Shown one piece after another: positions 48,101 to 56,076 of a stretch of 64,000 nt of DNA. The stretch covers positions 372,001 through 436,000 of the forward strand of contig JARULA010000002.1 of NCBI GenBank assembly GCA_029688995.1, written 5' to 3'. Each line of letters starts with the position of its first letter. The stretch's first letter is position 1. The position numbers and the translations under genes were made by a program. The notes below the pieces were generated by a model. It worked only from the letters and a program-made list of their open reading frames with translations. It was not told the DNA's origin and ran no database searches. This DNA comes from Marinilabiliaceae bacterium ANBcel2 (GTDB lineage Bacteria; Bacteroidota; Bacteroidia; Bacteroidales; Marinilabiliaceae).

Positions 48101-48355
48101 GAGAGTGATTTTATTGATTTTGAAAAGGATGTTTCTACCGGAGATCTCGTTTATCTTTTCTCTGATGGTTATTCCGATCAGTTTGGAGGCCCCGATGGTA
48201 AAAAATTTATGACATCAAGAGTACGTAAGTTGTTAAAAGAGATCTATTTATATCCAATGAAAGATCAGTTGCAGATTGTTCATGATAAGTTTTATAGCTG
48301 GAGGGGAGATGAAGAGCAGGTTGATGATGTTGTTTTTATGGGGGTGAAGTTGTGA
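45176..48355 (+). CDS. Two-component-type propeller receptor with SpoIIE/PP2C phosphatase output
   Basis: 1059 residues from ATG 45176. Signal peptide, then a large region of propeller repeats of the two-component-regulator type (GLPHNFIYALQQDKNGFLWGG, ending about 640), a Y_Y_Y-like domain (about 660-745), a membrane segment at about 755-777, a coiled coil, and a SpoIIE/PP2C serine phosphatase from about 830. The metal-binding aspartates are kept: SGDFYW (Asp852), ADCTGHG (Asp869), SDGYSD (Asp997) and the DD pair near 1050-1051, so it should be active. In better-known receptors the same propeller drives a histidine kinase. Likely targets of such phosphatases are anti-sigma factor antagonists; none is in the window. 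Confidence 0.85.
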   Translation: MSKPLCISFLFFLFFFLNEGEAQTYNFASYDTNSGLPHNFIYALQQDKNGFLWGGTAEGLVKYNGIEFEVFNRNDSLAYDFITSLLTLEEGKLIAGHNNGDITIYEDGEFIPIYIEDSSGPVNDISVDDNGYIWAVVQNSGIVRIDNYNNVTKWFDSGNFSFTLFYALEHLDGNLLLIGSSDGLMEIDLNEDGSINRIERIGDVAGGDVNSIVARNNGEEQFWVGTREYGLFLYSRTNRKVFHFSDNDFCLDFSVDYLSVRDIVEEPNGDLMIATWGDGVIRFFYDSTRDSYTNSFSFSVENGLASDYITDILIDNEGNYWFASYGGGVSSLTCESMTFYNLDNIGFANSSVRSVEAIEDMVWLGLDNGIIEADPFCFSDYNFYGRDAGLPDSDITGLHFCEMDSLLWVATGQDGLYYKNLESDLFNSYYYTSSLNGKQINDIAVDQPYLYLATTGGFFIIDTFENDVLEYNTASGLPHNNINFVTLIKDDVWIGPRNSGICRVGIDSFDIHRVEDGPVDVSGMDLKEEGTFLLATKGQGVIEYSRDSTSFISSREGLARNFCYDIKADAKGRIWVAHFPGLSVIDYQHERIKTYDHSNNMGEDFYQIKPGRDDLLWFAFNGGVISYNPLKDKINSVPPLLNFTSVLVSGEEVCSGLKIELPYSYGDDYRFRFEFTGISLSAPEEVRYESRLIRGGDVSSAEWIDLGTSRYREYDYLPDGTYRFEVRAVNSDGVYTLDSIAVDIVIAPPLWKRVWFIALMIIIMGVIIYFVILFRERKLRRQKEALQREVESQTIILRQQKAEIERKNQDITDSINYAKKIQSSILPPAKIIEKEFKESFIFFAPRDIVSGDFYWFHPFGDSFLFCAADCTGHGVPGAFMSMIGTTLLNDIVKREDVFTPSDILTRLDAEIKILLQKNETDNTRDGMDISIVEFDSKNSIIRAASAKRPVYMFINEEFVVYKGQRRSIGDNIVEEESDFIDFEKDVSTGDLVYLFSDGYSDQFGGPDGKKFMTSRVRKLLKEIYLYPMKDQLQIVHDKFYSWRGDEEQVDDVVFMGVKL

Positions 48356-48362
48356 ATTTAAG

Positions 48363-48923
48363 CTATATTTTTATATAGTTTAATATTGCATTGCAAAAGC
48401 AGGGATTACCGCAAATTGGACATTGATATTTTTTTTGAATACTCTCTCCTGTCCAGTAGGTGTTAATAAGTGAGAGCTCTTTAAAGCCTATTGAGTTAAA
48501 AATTTTTTTGACCGGATTTTCGGGTATATCCCATACGGTTCCTATTGCATATTTATATTTTTCACTTTTCACTTTTTGTAGAGCTTTTTTTATTAAAGCC
48601 ACTCCAATCCCTCTACCTCTTAGTTTTAATTTTACTGCAGCAGCTTTAAGAATAGCTGTTTTTTCTATCCCGGGATCAATATCTATTTTATGTAGTTCCT
48701 TTGTTATTCTTTTACAATTGGCAGGTGTGAATCTTTCTGATATTATAATACCAACAAGTTGATCTTTTAGGTGAGCTGTTATTAATATTTTGTTTGAGTA
48801 TTGTTTTGCAAATGGTTTTAGCTCTTCGGTTGAATAACTATTTTGTCCCAATCCTTCATTCAATAAAAACGCACAAGTAGTAATTTCATCGTGAGAAAAA
48901 CTGTTGTCTTTAAAGTATATCAT
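48363..48923 (-). CDS. GNAT acetyltransferase with C-terminal cysteine cluster
   Basis: 186 residues. The acetyl-CoA binding loop is LRGRGIGVALIKKA, as in GNAT enzymes. The end, residues 168-177, reads CPICGNPCFC (cysteines 168, 171, 175, 177), which could bind zinc or a metal; this tail is unusual for GNAT proteins. The start ATG overlaps the stop of the upstream FemAB-like gene by 4 bases, so translation is coupled. Acceptor substrate unknown; with the FemAB neighbour, cell-wall or amino-group acylation is possible. Convergent with the receptor gene, 7 bases between the stops. Confidence 0.7.
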   Translation of the reverse strand: MIYFKDNSFSHDEITTCAFLLNEGLGQNSYSTEELKPFAKQYSNKILITAHLKDQLVGIIISERFTPANCKRITKELHKIDIDPGIEKTAILKAAAVKLKLRGRGIGVALIKKALQKVKSEKYKYAIGTVWDIPENPVKKIFNSIGFKELSLINTYWTGESIQKKYQCPICGNPCFCNAILNYIKI

Positions 48924-50008
48924 AGGTGATAACCCTGATTTGTTATTTCTGCCGCACAGTAGTATCTATGACCTTCTTTATCGAAAGGATAATCCCAACT
49001 CCCTAATGTATGAACTATATTACCTCCAAAGCCACACTTAAACCTAAAGAGCCCGTGCATTGGATGTGTAGAATCATTGTTGGGTGCAATGCCAAACATA
49101 TCATACTCGGTGCATCCTCTCTTTTTAGCTTCCTTAATTGCTGCCCATTGAAGAGCATAGCTGCCCATAAAATTTTTTAAGCGGGATGATGAAGCTCCAT
49201 AAAGATATGTTGCTCTTTTTTCCGATATTACCAGAAACATCGCTGAAAGTGGAATATTATCGACTTCAGATACTAACAGAATTATTGATGTTGAAGAGTT
49301 ATTTTCTTTATGTTTTGCAGATATTACAGCTTTAAAGTATTCTTTATCGTGAATTAGAATATTGTTTCGTTCTGCCGTCTCTTTATAAAGTTGATACCAA
49401 ATTTGAAGATCATCTGCCTGATACTCTTTTACTATAACACCTTTTCGTTTTGCCAGCTTTATATTGTAGCGCGTTTTAGGCTTCATCTGTTTTAACAGCA
49501 GCTCATTTGATTTAGTGAGATCAAGAAATAGAGTGTTTGAAGGGAGATTGTTTGTTGGTGCCTTTTTAAAATTCCATTTTTGTGAACTAAAGTTGAATCG
49601 CAGTTCCTGAATTCTCTGTTGAGGTGGTCCAAGCCAGTTTTTTGATTGGTCAAAATAATCTTGCTCTTTTGCCCAGTACGACTCCCAAAAAAGGTCATAT
49701 CTTATCATAATACACTCTTTTGGTAAAAGGGGTTTTAATGATTCAGAGAGCTCTTCCAGAAATGCTCCGTGTAGTGATTCGTCAGGCTCTAATTCTGGTC
49801 CGTATGGAACATACGCAATTGAATTATTGTTGTTAATTTTTTGATTTATTATAAGCAGATCTGCTTTTTGGTTGTCTGCAGTTTTAAAGTCAAAAGCTAA
49901 AGAGTCAACTCCCAGCTCTTGTTTTACTTTCGACCAAAATTTTGTTTGTTGTACAATTGGAGTGTTAAAAACCTCTTCTCTCTTTTTCAGAGTTACCTCC
50001 TGTACCAT
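48920..50008 (-). CDS. FemAB-type aminoacyl/acyl transferase
   Basis: 362 residues from the ATG at 50008 (a TTG at 50038 overlaps psd and is less likely). Two GNAT-like domains separated by a helical insertion, as in FemA/FemX/MurM-type proteins that add amino acids to peptidoglycan precursors from aminoacyl-tRNA. Signature regions: QTKFWSKVKQELG at the start, LLLKQMKPKTRYNIKLAKRKGV, SAMFLVISEKRATYLYGASS, and EYDMFGIAPN near the end. Gram-negative members of the fold have varied roles, so the substrate is not certain. It overlaps the GNAT gene by 4 bases and follows psd closely. Confidence 0.8.
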   Translation of the reverse strand: MVQEVTLKKREEVFNTPIVQQTKFWSKVKQELGVDSLAFDFKTADNQKADLLIINQKINNNNSIAYVPYGPELEPDESLHGAFLEELSESLKPLLPKECIMIRYDLFWESYWAKEQDYFDQSKNWLGPPQQRIQELRFNFSSQKWNFKKAPTNNLPSNTLFLDLTKSNELLLKQMKPKTRYNIKLAKRKGVIVKEYQADDLQIWYQLYKETAERNNILIHDKEYFKAVISAKHKENNSSTSIILLVSEVDNIPLSAMFLVISEKRATYLYGASSSRLKNFMGSYALQWAAIKEAKKRGCTEYDMFGIAPNNDSTHPMHGLFRFKCGFGGNIVHTLGSWDYPFDKEGHRYYCAAEITNQGYHL

Positions 50009-50024
50009 TTTTACTCTTTTTTTC

Positions 50025-50684
50025 TTATTTATTATCAAACCAGCCTATTACGCTCTGTTTTCCTTTTACTATTTGCCCCGGTTTAACATCTATTTTTGCG
50101 TTTAAAGGCAGGTATATATCAACTCTGGATCCAAATTTAATAAAACCAAGTTCTTCTCCCTGCTCTGCTTCTCTTTTTGTGCATGCGTAGCAAACTATTC
50201 GACGTGCTACAGCTCCGGCAATTTGATTTAAAGCAATTTTGTTGCCCGTTGGGTGTTCTATTCCTATAGTAGTACGTTCATTTTCTCTTGAAGCCTTAGG
50301 TAGATAGGCTGAAAGATAACGTCCATTATGGTGTTTAAGGTGCTTTATTTTACCATTAACAGGAAACCAGTTTATATGAACATTAAAGACATTCATAAAG
50401 ATAGAGACCTGTATTGCTTTGTCTTTAATATATTCATCCTCAACAACCTCTTCAATAACTACAATCTTCCCGTCGGCAGGAGCTACAATAGCATTACTAT
50501 CTACATATTTTTCTCTTTTAGGAACTCTGAAAAAGTTTACCGATAGTAAAAAGATGATTGCCGAACTCCAGATAATCCAATGGTTAATATCGTAATTAAA
50601 CAAAATTATTAATATTAAGTTTAAAACCAGTAGAGTGATAAAAATTTTTATAAGGATGCTATACCCCTCTTTATGAATCTTCAT
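50025..50684 (-). CDS. psd: Phosphatidylserine decarboxylase (small, proenzyme)
   Basis: Makes phosphatidylethanolamine. 219 residues, the short archaeal/Bacteroidota type. Two N-terminal membrane segments, the VAPADGKIVVIEE segment, MNVFNVHINWFPVNG, and the self-cleavage site FGS within IKFGSRVDIYLP near the C-terminus, where the pyruvoyl cofactor forms. It lies 34 bases downstream of cdsA, so these two steps of phospholipid synthesis are linked on one strand. Confidence 0.92.
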   Translation of the reverse strand: MKIHKEGYSILIKIFITLLVLNLILIILFNYDINHWIIWSSAIIFLLSVNFFRVPKREKYVDSNAIVAPADGKIVVIEEVVEDEYIKDKAIQVSIFMNVFNVHINWFPVNGKIKHLKHHNGRYLSAYLPKASRENERTTIGIEHPTGNKIALNQIAGAVARRIVCYACTKREAEQGEELGFIKFGSRVDIYLPLNAKIDVKPGQIVKGKQSVIGWFDNK

Positions 50685-50718
50685 AGCAGTTGTTTTGGTT
50701 TTTAATACTGTTATGTTT

Positions 50719-51537
50719 TTAATTTAAAAAGTGTACTATAAAAAGATAAGCGCAAATTAGTGGCGCGGCAAAAATAACAGCATCAAACCGGTCAAGAACT
50801 CCGCCGTGTCCGGGCAATAGTTTCCCTGAATCTTTAATGTTTGCACTTCTTTTTAGCATTGATTCTACAAGATCCCCAAGTGTTCCCATTACTGATATTA
50901 GCAGCCCTACAACCATCCAGTGAAGAAGATGCAGATTTGAAATAAAATTAGCAATAATAAGTGCTGTTATAATTGTAAATATAAACCCTCCAACTGCTCC
51001 TTCCCATGTTTTTTTGGGGGATATTCTTTTAAAAAGCTTATGTTTTCCAAAACTTGATCCAATAAGATATGCTCCTGAATCATTTGCCCAAATTAACAGA
51101 AAAAAGCCCAGAAGGAAATTGTAGCTATATGCTCCATCACTAAATACAATCATATGCAAAAACGAGAATGGAAGAGCTACATAGAAAGGAATTATTAGCG
51201 TACATGCAATATTTATAAGTGGAGTGGATGAATCTCTAAACAACTCTGAAACAAAAACTCCTATAATTAACGGGACTACAAAAATTAACCATAATTCAGA
51301 GACTGCTCCTGATAGAGCAAGAAAGAGAGTTATGTACCAAAAAGATCCTATAATTAGAGACCATGCTGTTTGAACTTTAACATGGCGCGCTTTAATCAGT
51401 TCTGAAAATTCAAGCATCCCCAGCAGTACAACTGTGTAAAAGATGAGCAGGTATGAATATGAGTGCCACCACATTCCTCCTATTATGGCTATAATAATAA
51501 CAATTCCAGTTAAAGATCTTTGCCAGAAGTTGCTCAT
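50719..51537 (-). CDS. cdsA: Phosphatidate cytidylyltransferase
   Basis: Makes CDP-diacylglycerol, the branch point of phospholipid synthesis. 272 residues, eight or so membrane segments, and the Cds signature near the C-terminus (PKKTWEGAVGG, then LGDLVESMLKRSANIKDSGKLLPGHGGVLDRFD). Located between psd and ftsH on the minus strand, 105 bases after ftsH. Confidence 0.95.
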   Translation of the reverse strand: MSNFWQRSLTGIVIIIAIIGGMWWHSYSYLLIFYTVVLLGMLEFSELIKARHVKVQTAWSLIIGSFWYITLFLALSGAVSELWLIFVVPLIIGVFVSELFRDSSTPLINIACTLIIPFYVALPFSFLHMIVFSDGAYSYNFLLGFFLLIWANDSGAYLIGSSFGKHKLFKRISPKKTWEGAVGGFIFTIITALIIANFISNLHLLHWMVVGLLISVMGTLGDLVESMLKRSANIKDSGKLLPGHGGVLDRFDAVIFAAPLICAYLFIVHFLN

Positions 51538-51642
51538 GTTAAAACTTAAATTGTACTAAAAGCTATTTAGCATAAAATTAATAAATCTTTAATTGGCAAA
51601 AATAATATAAAGAATTAGAATTTAAAATTCAACTCCTCCTCA

Positions 51643-53709
51643 TTACGCCTCATCACCGTTTTTTGACTCTTCATTTGTGTTATTTGGCGCTTTATCTCCA
51701 TTTTTCGACTCTTCATCACTTTTCGACTCTTCATCACTTTTCATATCTCCATTGTTTTCGTCTATAACGTGCTCTTTTGCTTTTCTTTTTCCAAAGATTT
51801 TTTCAAGATCTTCACTAAAGATTACCTCTTTTTCAAGAAGTAGTTCTGCTAATTTTGTATGTTTATCCCTGTTCTCTTTTAATATGTTTTTTGCTCTCTC
51901 ATATTGAGATTCAACTATTTTTGATACTTCGTCATCTATTAATTCAGCAGTTTTTTCACTGTATGGTTTTGAGAAGGAGTATTCACTTTGGCCTGAGGAG
52001 TCGAAGTAACTTATATTTCCTAATTTTTTACTCATTCCAAAATAGGATACCATTGCATAAGCCTGACGGGTAACTTTTTCTAGATCATTTAATGCTCCCG
52101 TTGAAATTTTTCCGAAAGTTATATCTTCAGCTGCTCTACCTCCCAAGGTCGCACACATCTCATCTAGCATTTGGTCGTAAGTGTTTAACGAACGCTCCTC
52201 GGGTAGATACCATGCTGCTCCTAAAGCTTTTCCCCTTGGTACTATGGTCACTTTTACTAGAGGATGAGCATGTTCTACTAACCAGCTTATTGAGGCATGG
52301 CCTGCTTCGTGAAATGCTATAGCTTTTTTTTCATCTTTAGAGATGATTTTATTCTTTTTTTCTAGTCCGCCCACAATCCTGTCAACTGCATCTAAAAAGT
52401 CCTCTTTCGAAACCATTTTTTTGCCTTTGCGTGCAGCAAAAAGGGCAGCTTCGTTACATACATTTGCTATATCTGCACCTGAAAATCCAGGTGTTTGTTT
52501 AGCAAGGAAATCTGGTTTTACATCTTCATTTAACCTGAGAGGTCGAAGGTGTACATTAAAAATCTCTTTTCGTTCTTTTAAATCGGGTAGTTCAACACTA
52601 ATTTGTCTGTCAAACCTGCCTGCTCTTAAAAGTGCGCGATCAAGAACATCAGCTCTGTTTGTTGCAGCCAGAATAATTACCCCGCTGTTTGTGGCAAAGC
52701 CATCCATTTCTGTTAATAGCTGATTGAGAGTATTTTCTCTTTCGTCGTTGCCGCTAAAATTGTTATTTCTCCCCCTTGCTCGTCCAATTGCATCAATCTC
52801 ATCTATAAAAACAATACAGGGAGCTTTCTCTTTAGCTTTTTTAAATAGGTCCCTTACTCTAGAAGCTCCTACTCCTACAAACATCTCAACAAAATCAGAT
52901 CCTGATATACTAAAGAAGGGTACGCTAGCCTCTCCTGCTACTGCACGAGCAAGTAATGTTTTTCCTGTTCCGGGAGGCCCAACTAATAGTGCCCCTTTTG
53001 GTATTTTCCCTCCTAAATCGGTGAATTTTTCAGGCTTTTTTAAAAACTCTACAATCTCTTCCAGCTCCACTTTTGCCTCTGAGAGTCCTGCAACATCTTC
53101 AAAATCTACGTTAATATCAGCCTCTTTATCAAACATTTTGGCTTTTGATTTACCAACACTGAAGATGTTTCCACCGCCTCCGCCACCTCCTTGAGAGCTC
53201 ATTCTACGGAATATAAAGATCCATATTGCTATTATTAGCAGAATTGGCCACATCATCATAAAGAAGTCGCGAAAGAGATTTGTTCTCTCATCAAATTCAA
53301 CGGGAATTCTAACATTAAATTTTTCTTCAGCCTCTTTTCTAGCCTCTGCAAATTGGTCAATAGTTGGTATTTTAACAATCAGATGAGGACCGCTACGAGG
53401 GATAGATTGCTGATCGGTGAATATATCAGAGTGTTTGTCAAGCCCCTCCTGCGTGAATGTGATCTCAGCTTTACCTTCGTTGGTAACTACTATAACTCGC
53501 TCTATCTCTCCTTCGGGTAGAACAGAGTCTTCAAAAACACTCCAGGGCACCTCTTTGGGTGATTGACCCATGTTGAACAGACTTATAGCAATAAGGGATA
53601 TTATTATTATTCCATAAATCCAGTAAGCATTAAACGGGGGTAGTTTTGGTCCCTGCTTATTTTCTCCCTGCGTGTTATTACTTTTTTCTTTGTTATTCTC
53701 CTCTGCCAT
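51643..53709 (-). CDS. ftsH: ATP-dependent zinc metalloprotease FtsH
   Basis: Inner-membrane AAA+ protease for membrane and short-lived soluble proteins. 688 residues: membrane segment at about 31-46, periplasmic domain, second membrane segment at 152-168, a glycine stretch (174-180), Walker A GPPGTGKT (244-251), Walker B FIDEID (301-306), zinc site HEAGH (467-471). The last 45 residues are a low-complexity acidic tail with repeated SDEESK and NGD units, encoded by an 18-base tandem repeat; it is variable and not part of the enzyme. Just downstream of rsfS. Confidence 0.96.
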   Translation of the reverse strand: MAEENNKEKSNNTQGENKQGPKLPPFNAYWIYGIIIISLIAISLFNMGQSPKEVPWSVFEDSVLPEGEIERVIVVTNEGKAEITFTQEGLDKHSDIFTDQQSIPRSGPHLIVKIPTIDQFAEARKEAEEKFNVRIPVEFDERTNLFRDFFMMMWPILLIIAIWIFIFRRMSSQGGGGGGGNIFSVGKSKAKMFDKEADINVDFEDVAGLSEAKVELEEIVEFLKKPEKFTDLGGKIPKGALLVGPPGTGKTLLARAVAGEASVPFFSISGSDFVEMFVGVGASRVRDLFKKAKEKAPCIVFIDEIDAIGRARGRNNNFSGNDERENTLNQLLTEMDGFATNSGVIILAATNRADVLDRALLRAGRFDRQISVELPDLKERKEIFNVHLRPLRLNEDVKPDFLAKQTPGFSGADIANVCNEAALFAARKGKKMVSKEDFLDAVDRIVGGLEKKNKIISKDEKKAIAFHEAGHASISWLVEHAHPLVKVTIVPRGKALGAAWYLPEERSLNTYDQMLDEMCATLGGRAAEDITFGKISTGALNDLEKVTRQAYAMVSYFGMSKKLGNISYFDSSGQSEYSFSKPYSEKTAELIDDEVSKIVESQYERAKNILKENRDKHTKLAELLLEKEVIFSEDLEKIFGKRKAKEHVIDENNGDMKSDEESKSDEESKNGDKAPNNTNEESKNGDEA
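51702..51737. repeat. 18-base tandem repeat in the ftsH tail
   Basis: Two perfect tandem copies of TTTTCGACTCTTCATCAC (51702-51719 and 51720-51737), with degenerate copies on both sides. In the minus-strand gene they encode SDEESK-type repeats. The in-frame length allows copy-number change without frameshift. Confidence 0.8.
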
Positions 53710-53740
53710 TATATGTCAAAATATTATTGAATATTATAAT

Positions 53741-54121
53741 TTAATCAAGTGCTGCGATATCGGTTCTGGGTGCATCTGCCCATAATGTTTCCAAATTGTA
53801 AAATTTTCGTGTGGGTTTTTGAAATACATGAACCACTATGTCGAGATAATCGATTAAAATCCATTGTGCATTCTCTTTGCCTTCAACATGAAAAGGTTTT
53901 TCGTTAGCCTGCTCTTTTACATATTGTTCAACTGCTTCTGCAACCGCATCGGCATGCACATTGCTTTCTCCTTCGCAAATAACAAAATAACTTGTTATTG
54001 TATTTTCAACCGAAGTTAAATCCAGAACCGTAATATTGGATCCCTTCTTTTCCTGGATACCCTCTACAATTGTATCAACAACTTTTAAAATGGATAGATC
54101 CTCTTTGTTCTTTTTTGTCAT
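53741..54121 (-). CDS. rsfS: Ribosome silencing factor
   Basis: Binds L14 of the large subunit and blocks subunit joining when nutrients are short. 126 residues with the family signature from ITSYFVICEGESNVHADAVAEAVE and the WILIDYLDIVVHVF segment. First gene of the rsfS-ftsH-cdsA-psd-FemAB-GNAT run. A -7 element TATCTTTG lies 71-78 bases upstream. Confidence 0.94.
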   Translation of the reverse strand: MTKKNKEDLSILKVVDTIVEGIQEKKGSNITVLDLTSVENTITSYFVICEGESNVHADAVAEAVEQYVKEQANEKPFHVEGKENAQWILIDYLDIVVHVFQKPTRKFYNLETLWADAPRTDIAALD

Positions 54122-54191
54122 TATTATTTATAAACACTTTTAATATTTACAGTATTAAATTGGCTCTCACATGAAAATAAAAAATTTTGTT

Positions 54192-54199
54192 CAAAGATA
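54192..54199 (-). promoter_or_regulatory. Bacteroidota -7 element of the rsfS operon
   Basis: TATCTTTG on the minus strand, exact TAnnTTTG match, giving a leader of about 65 bases. No TTG at the right spacing. Confidence 0.45.
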
Positions 54200-54250
54200 A
54201 TACTTTCAAAGGATTTAATTGCCTAATTTCGTCTCTTTAAATTATGATTT

Positions 54251-54997
54251 ATGATAAAGTATGATCCATTGATTTTCAGGTTTAAAGAGGTAGAAAGTAC
54301 CAATAAAACTTTAAATAGTCTGTTAGCTCAACAGGATGTGCCTGAGTTTAGTGTAGTTATTGCTCAGGGGCAGAGTGCTGGAAGGGGATATAATGGAAAT
54401 AGTTGGGAGAGTTTACCAGGTAATAATTTAACCTTTTCTTTTCTGTTAAATCCTCATTTTATTGAGGTGAATTGTCAGTTTTCTATTACTCAGCTGGTGT
54501 CACTTTCACTGTTTGAGTTGTTAAATAGATATACAGCCGATATCTCGATAAAATGGCCTAATGACATATACTACAGGGACAGCAAGATTTGTGGAGTGCT
54601 TATAGAGAATACTCTTACAGGGAACCGTATAAGCAGTTGTGTTGTTGGGATAGGATTAAATCTTAATCAAACATCTTTTTCATCTTTTTTGCCTAATCCT
54701 GTCTCTTTAAAGGATATTACCGGAGATACATACTCCGTTGAGGCTATGATGAATCAATTTATGGCAATATTGATTGAGAATTATCTAAAGTGGTATGAAT
54801 TGGGTGATGTTAATCATTTTTATAATGACTATATGTTAAAATTGTACAGAGGTGATAATTATTATAAATATGAGGATGAATCGGGTGTTTTTAAGGCTAA
54901 ACCTTTATTGGTAAAGCCGTCGGGACATCTTCTTTTGAAAAGAAGTGACGGGACGGTAAAGGAATATTCCTTTAAAGAGTTAAAGTTTATAATTTAA
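54251..54997 (+). CDS. birA: Biotin--[acetyl-CoA-carboxylase] ligase
   Basis: Attaches biotin to carboxylases. 248 residues and no N-terminal helix-turn-helix, so it is the class without repressor function. The biotinyl-AMP site GRGYNGNSWES and the SIKWPNDIYY / KICGVLIENT segments are present. Its last 4 bases overlap the convergent SRPBCC gene. Confidence 0.92.
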   Translation: MIKYDPLIFRFKEVESTNKTLNSLLAQQDVPEFSVVIAQGQSAGRGYNGNSWESLPGNNLTFSFLLNPHFIEVNCQFSITQLVSLSLFELLNRYTADISIKWPNDIYYRDSKICGVLIENTLTGNRISSCVVGIGLNLNQTSFSSFLPNPVSLKDITGDTYSVEAMMNQFMAILIENYLKWYELGDVNHFYNDYMLKLYRGDNYYKYEDESGVFKAKPLLVKPSGHLLLKRSDGTVKEYSFKELKFII

Positions 54998-55419
54998 GAA
55001 ATCTCCTCATTATTGGGAAAATTATAATCAGCAATACTTGATGTTATCTCCTCCAAAAATCTTTCTATATGTTTGGACACCATCATTTTTATCATTGGAT
55101 TGAGATCTGCTTTTATGGTTAATTTTATTTTTGAATTATTTTTAGAGATCTCTTTTAGTTGTACCCATAAAAAGAAGTTAAAAGGAGTTTTTCCATCTGA
55201 AGAGTATTTTACTGTTTTGTTCTCCTCTTTATCTACGATGGTAAGACCTATTTCCCCTATTCCCTCAATTTCAAACCGGCACGACTCCTTACTATTTTCC
55301 CAATAACTGATTTTATCCTCAGGAAGCAGAGGTTTAAAATTATCAAAATCGGTCAGGAATTTATATATAACCAAAGGTGATTGTGGAACTGTTTTTATTG
55401 GTCCTTCAAATTTTGTCAT
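54994..55419 (-). CDS. SRPBCC-fold protein
   Basis: 141 residues. The pattern MTKFEGPIKTVPQSPLVIYKFLTDFDNFKPLLPE at the start and strand-rich middle with the KADLNPMIKMMVSKHIERFLEEI helix at the end match the SRPBCC (START-like, polyketide cyclase) fold, which binds hydrophobic ligands. No catalytic residues can be assigned and no ligand is known. It lies 12 bases downstream of pyrE on the same strand, an association often seen in Bacteroidota. Confidence 0.75.
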   Translation of the reverse strand: MTKFEGPIKTVPQSPLVIYKFLTDFDNFKPLLPEDKISYWENSKESCRFEIEGIGEIGLTIVDKEENKTVKYSSDGKTPFNFFLWVQLKEISKNNSKIKLTIKADLNPMIKMMVSKHIERFLEEITSSIADYNFPNNEEIS

Positions 55420-55431
55420 TTGTGATAGTAG

Positions 55432-56064
55432 TTATTTATTCCAGTTTGCGGGATCTTTGCTCCAGTTATTTAAGGTGTCCAAATCTTTTTCAGATATATA
55501 CCCTGAGTTTAGAGCAACCTTGAGAAGAGTTTTGTAGTCACTTAACGTAGTTAGCTCAATTTTTTTGCTGCTAAAGTTATCTTGAGCCACCTTGAATCCA
55601 TAAGAAAAGATTGCAAGCATGCCTATTACTTCACCTCCGCTGTTGGTAACTGCATCAGCTGCTTTTAAACTGCTTCCCCCTGTTGATATTAAATCTTCAA
55701 TGATTACTACTTTTTGCCCCGGTTTTAACTCTCCTTCCAGCAAATTTTCTAGTCCGTGCCCTTTGGGAGCAGACCTTATATAGACAAAAGGTTTATTGAG
55801 TGCATCTGCTACAAGTGCTCCCTGAGCAATAGCTCCGGTTGCTACTCCTGCGATAACATCAGCCTGCGGATAAAGCTCTTTTACTTTGGCCGCAAATTGT
55901 TCTTTTATATAATCTCGTACATCGGGATATGAAAGAGTTTTACGATTATCACAATATATGGGAGATAACCATCCGGATGCCCATGAAAATGGGTTTGCCG
56001 GTTGCAATTTTATTGCTTTTATTTGCAATAATTGATTGGCTACTGTTTCATTAATTTTTTCCAT
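55432..56064 (-). CDS. pyrE: Orotate phosphoribosyltransferase
   Basis: Makes orotidine monophosphate in pyrimidine synthesis. 210 residues. PRPP loop VVIIEDLISTGGSSLKA and the WASGWLSPIYCDNRKTLSYP substrate segment are both present. The start codon ends at 56064, only 7 bases from the start of the divergent NUDIX gene. The exact -7 element TACATTTG at 56076-56069 predicts a start at or near the ATG, so the message is probably leaderless or nearly so. Confidence 0.95.
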   Translation of the reverse strand: MEKINETVANQLLQIKAIKLQPANPFSWASGWLSPIYCDNRKTLSYPDVRDYIKEQFAAKVKELYPQADVIAGVATGAIAQGALVADALNKPFVYIRSAPKGHGLENLLEGELKPGQKVVIIEDLISTGGSSLKAADAVTNSGGEVIGMLAIFSYGFKVAQDNFSSKKIELTTLSDYKTLLKVALNSGYISEKDLDTLNNWSKDPANWNK

Positions 56065-56068
56065 ACCG

Positions 56069-56076
56069 CAAATGTA
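56069..56076 (-). promoter_or_regulatory. Bacteroidota -7 element of pyrE, inside the NUDIX gene start
   Basis: TACATTTG on the minus strand, exact TAnnTTTG match, ending 5 bases before the pyrE ATG. It overlaps the first codon of the divergent gene starting at 56072. The nearest TTG is 16 bases further upstream, shorter than ideal. Confidence 0.45.
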
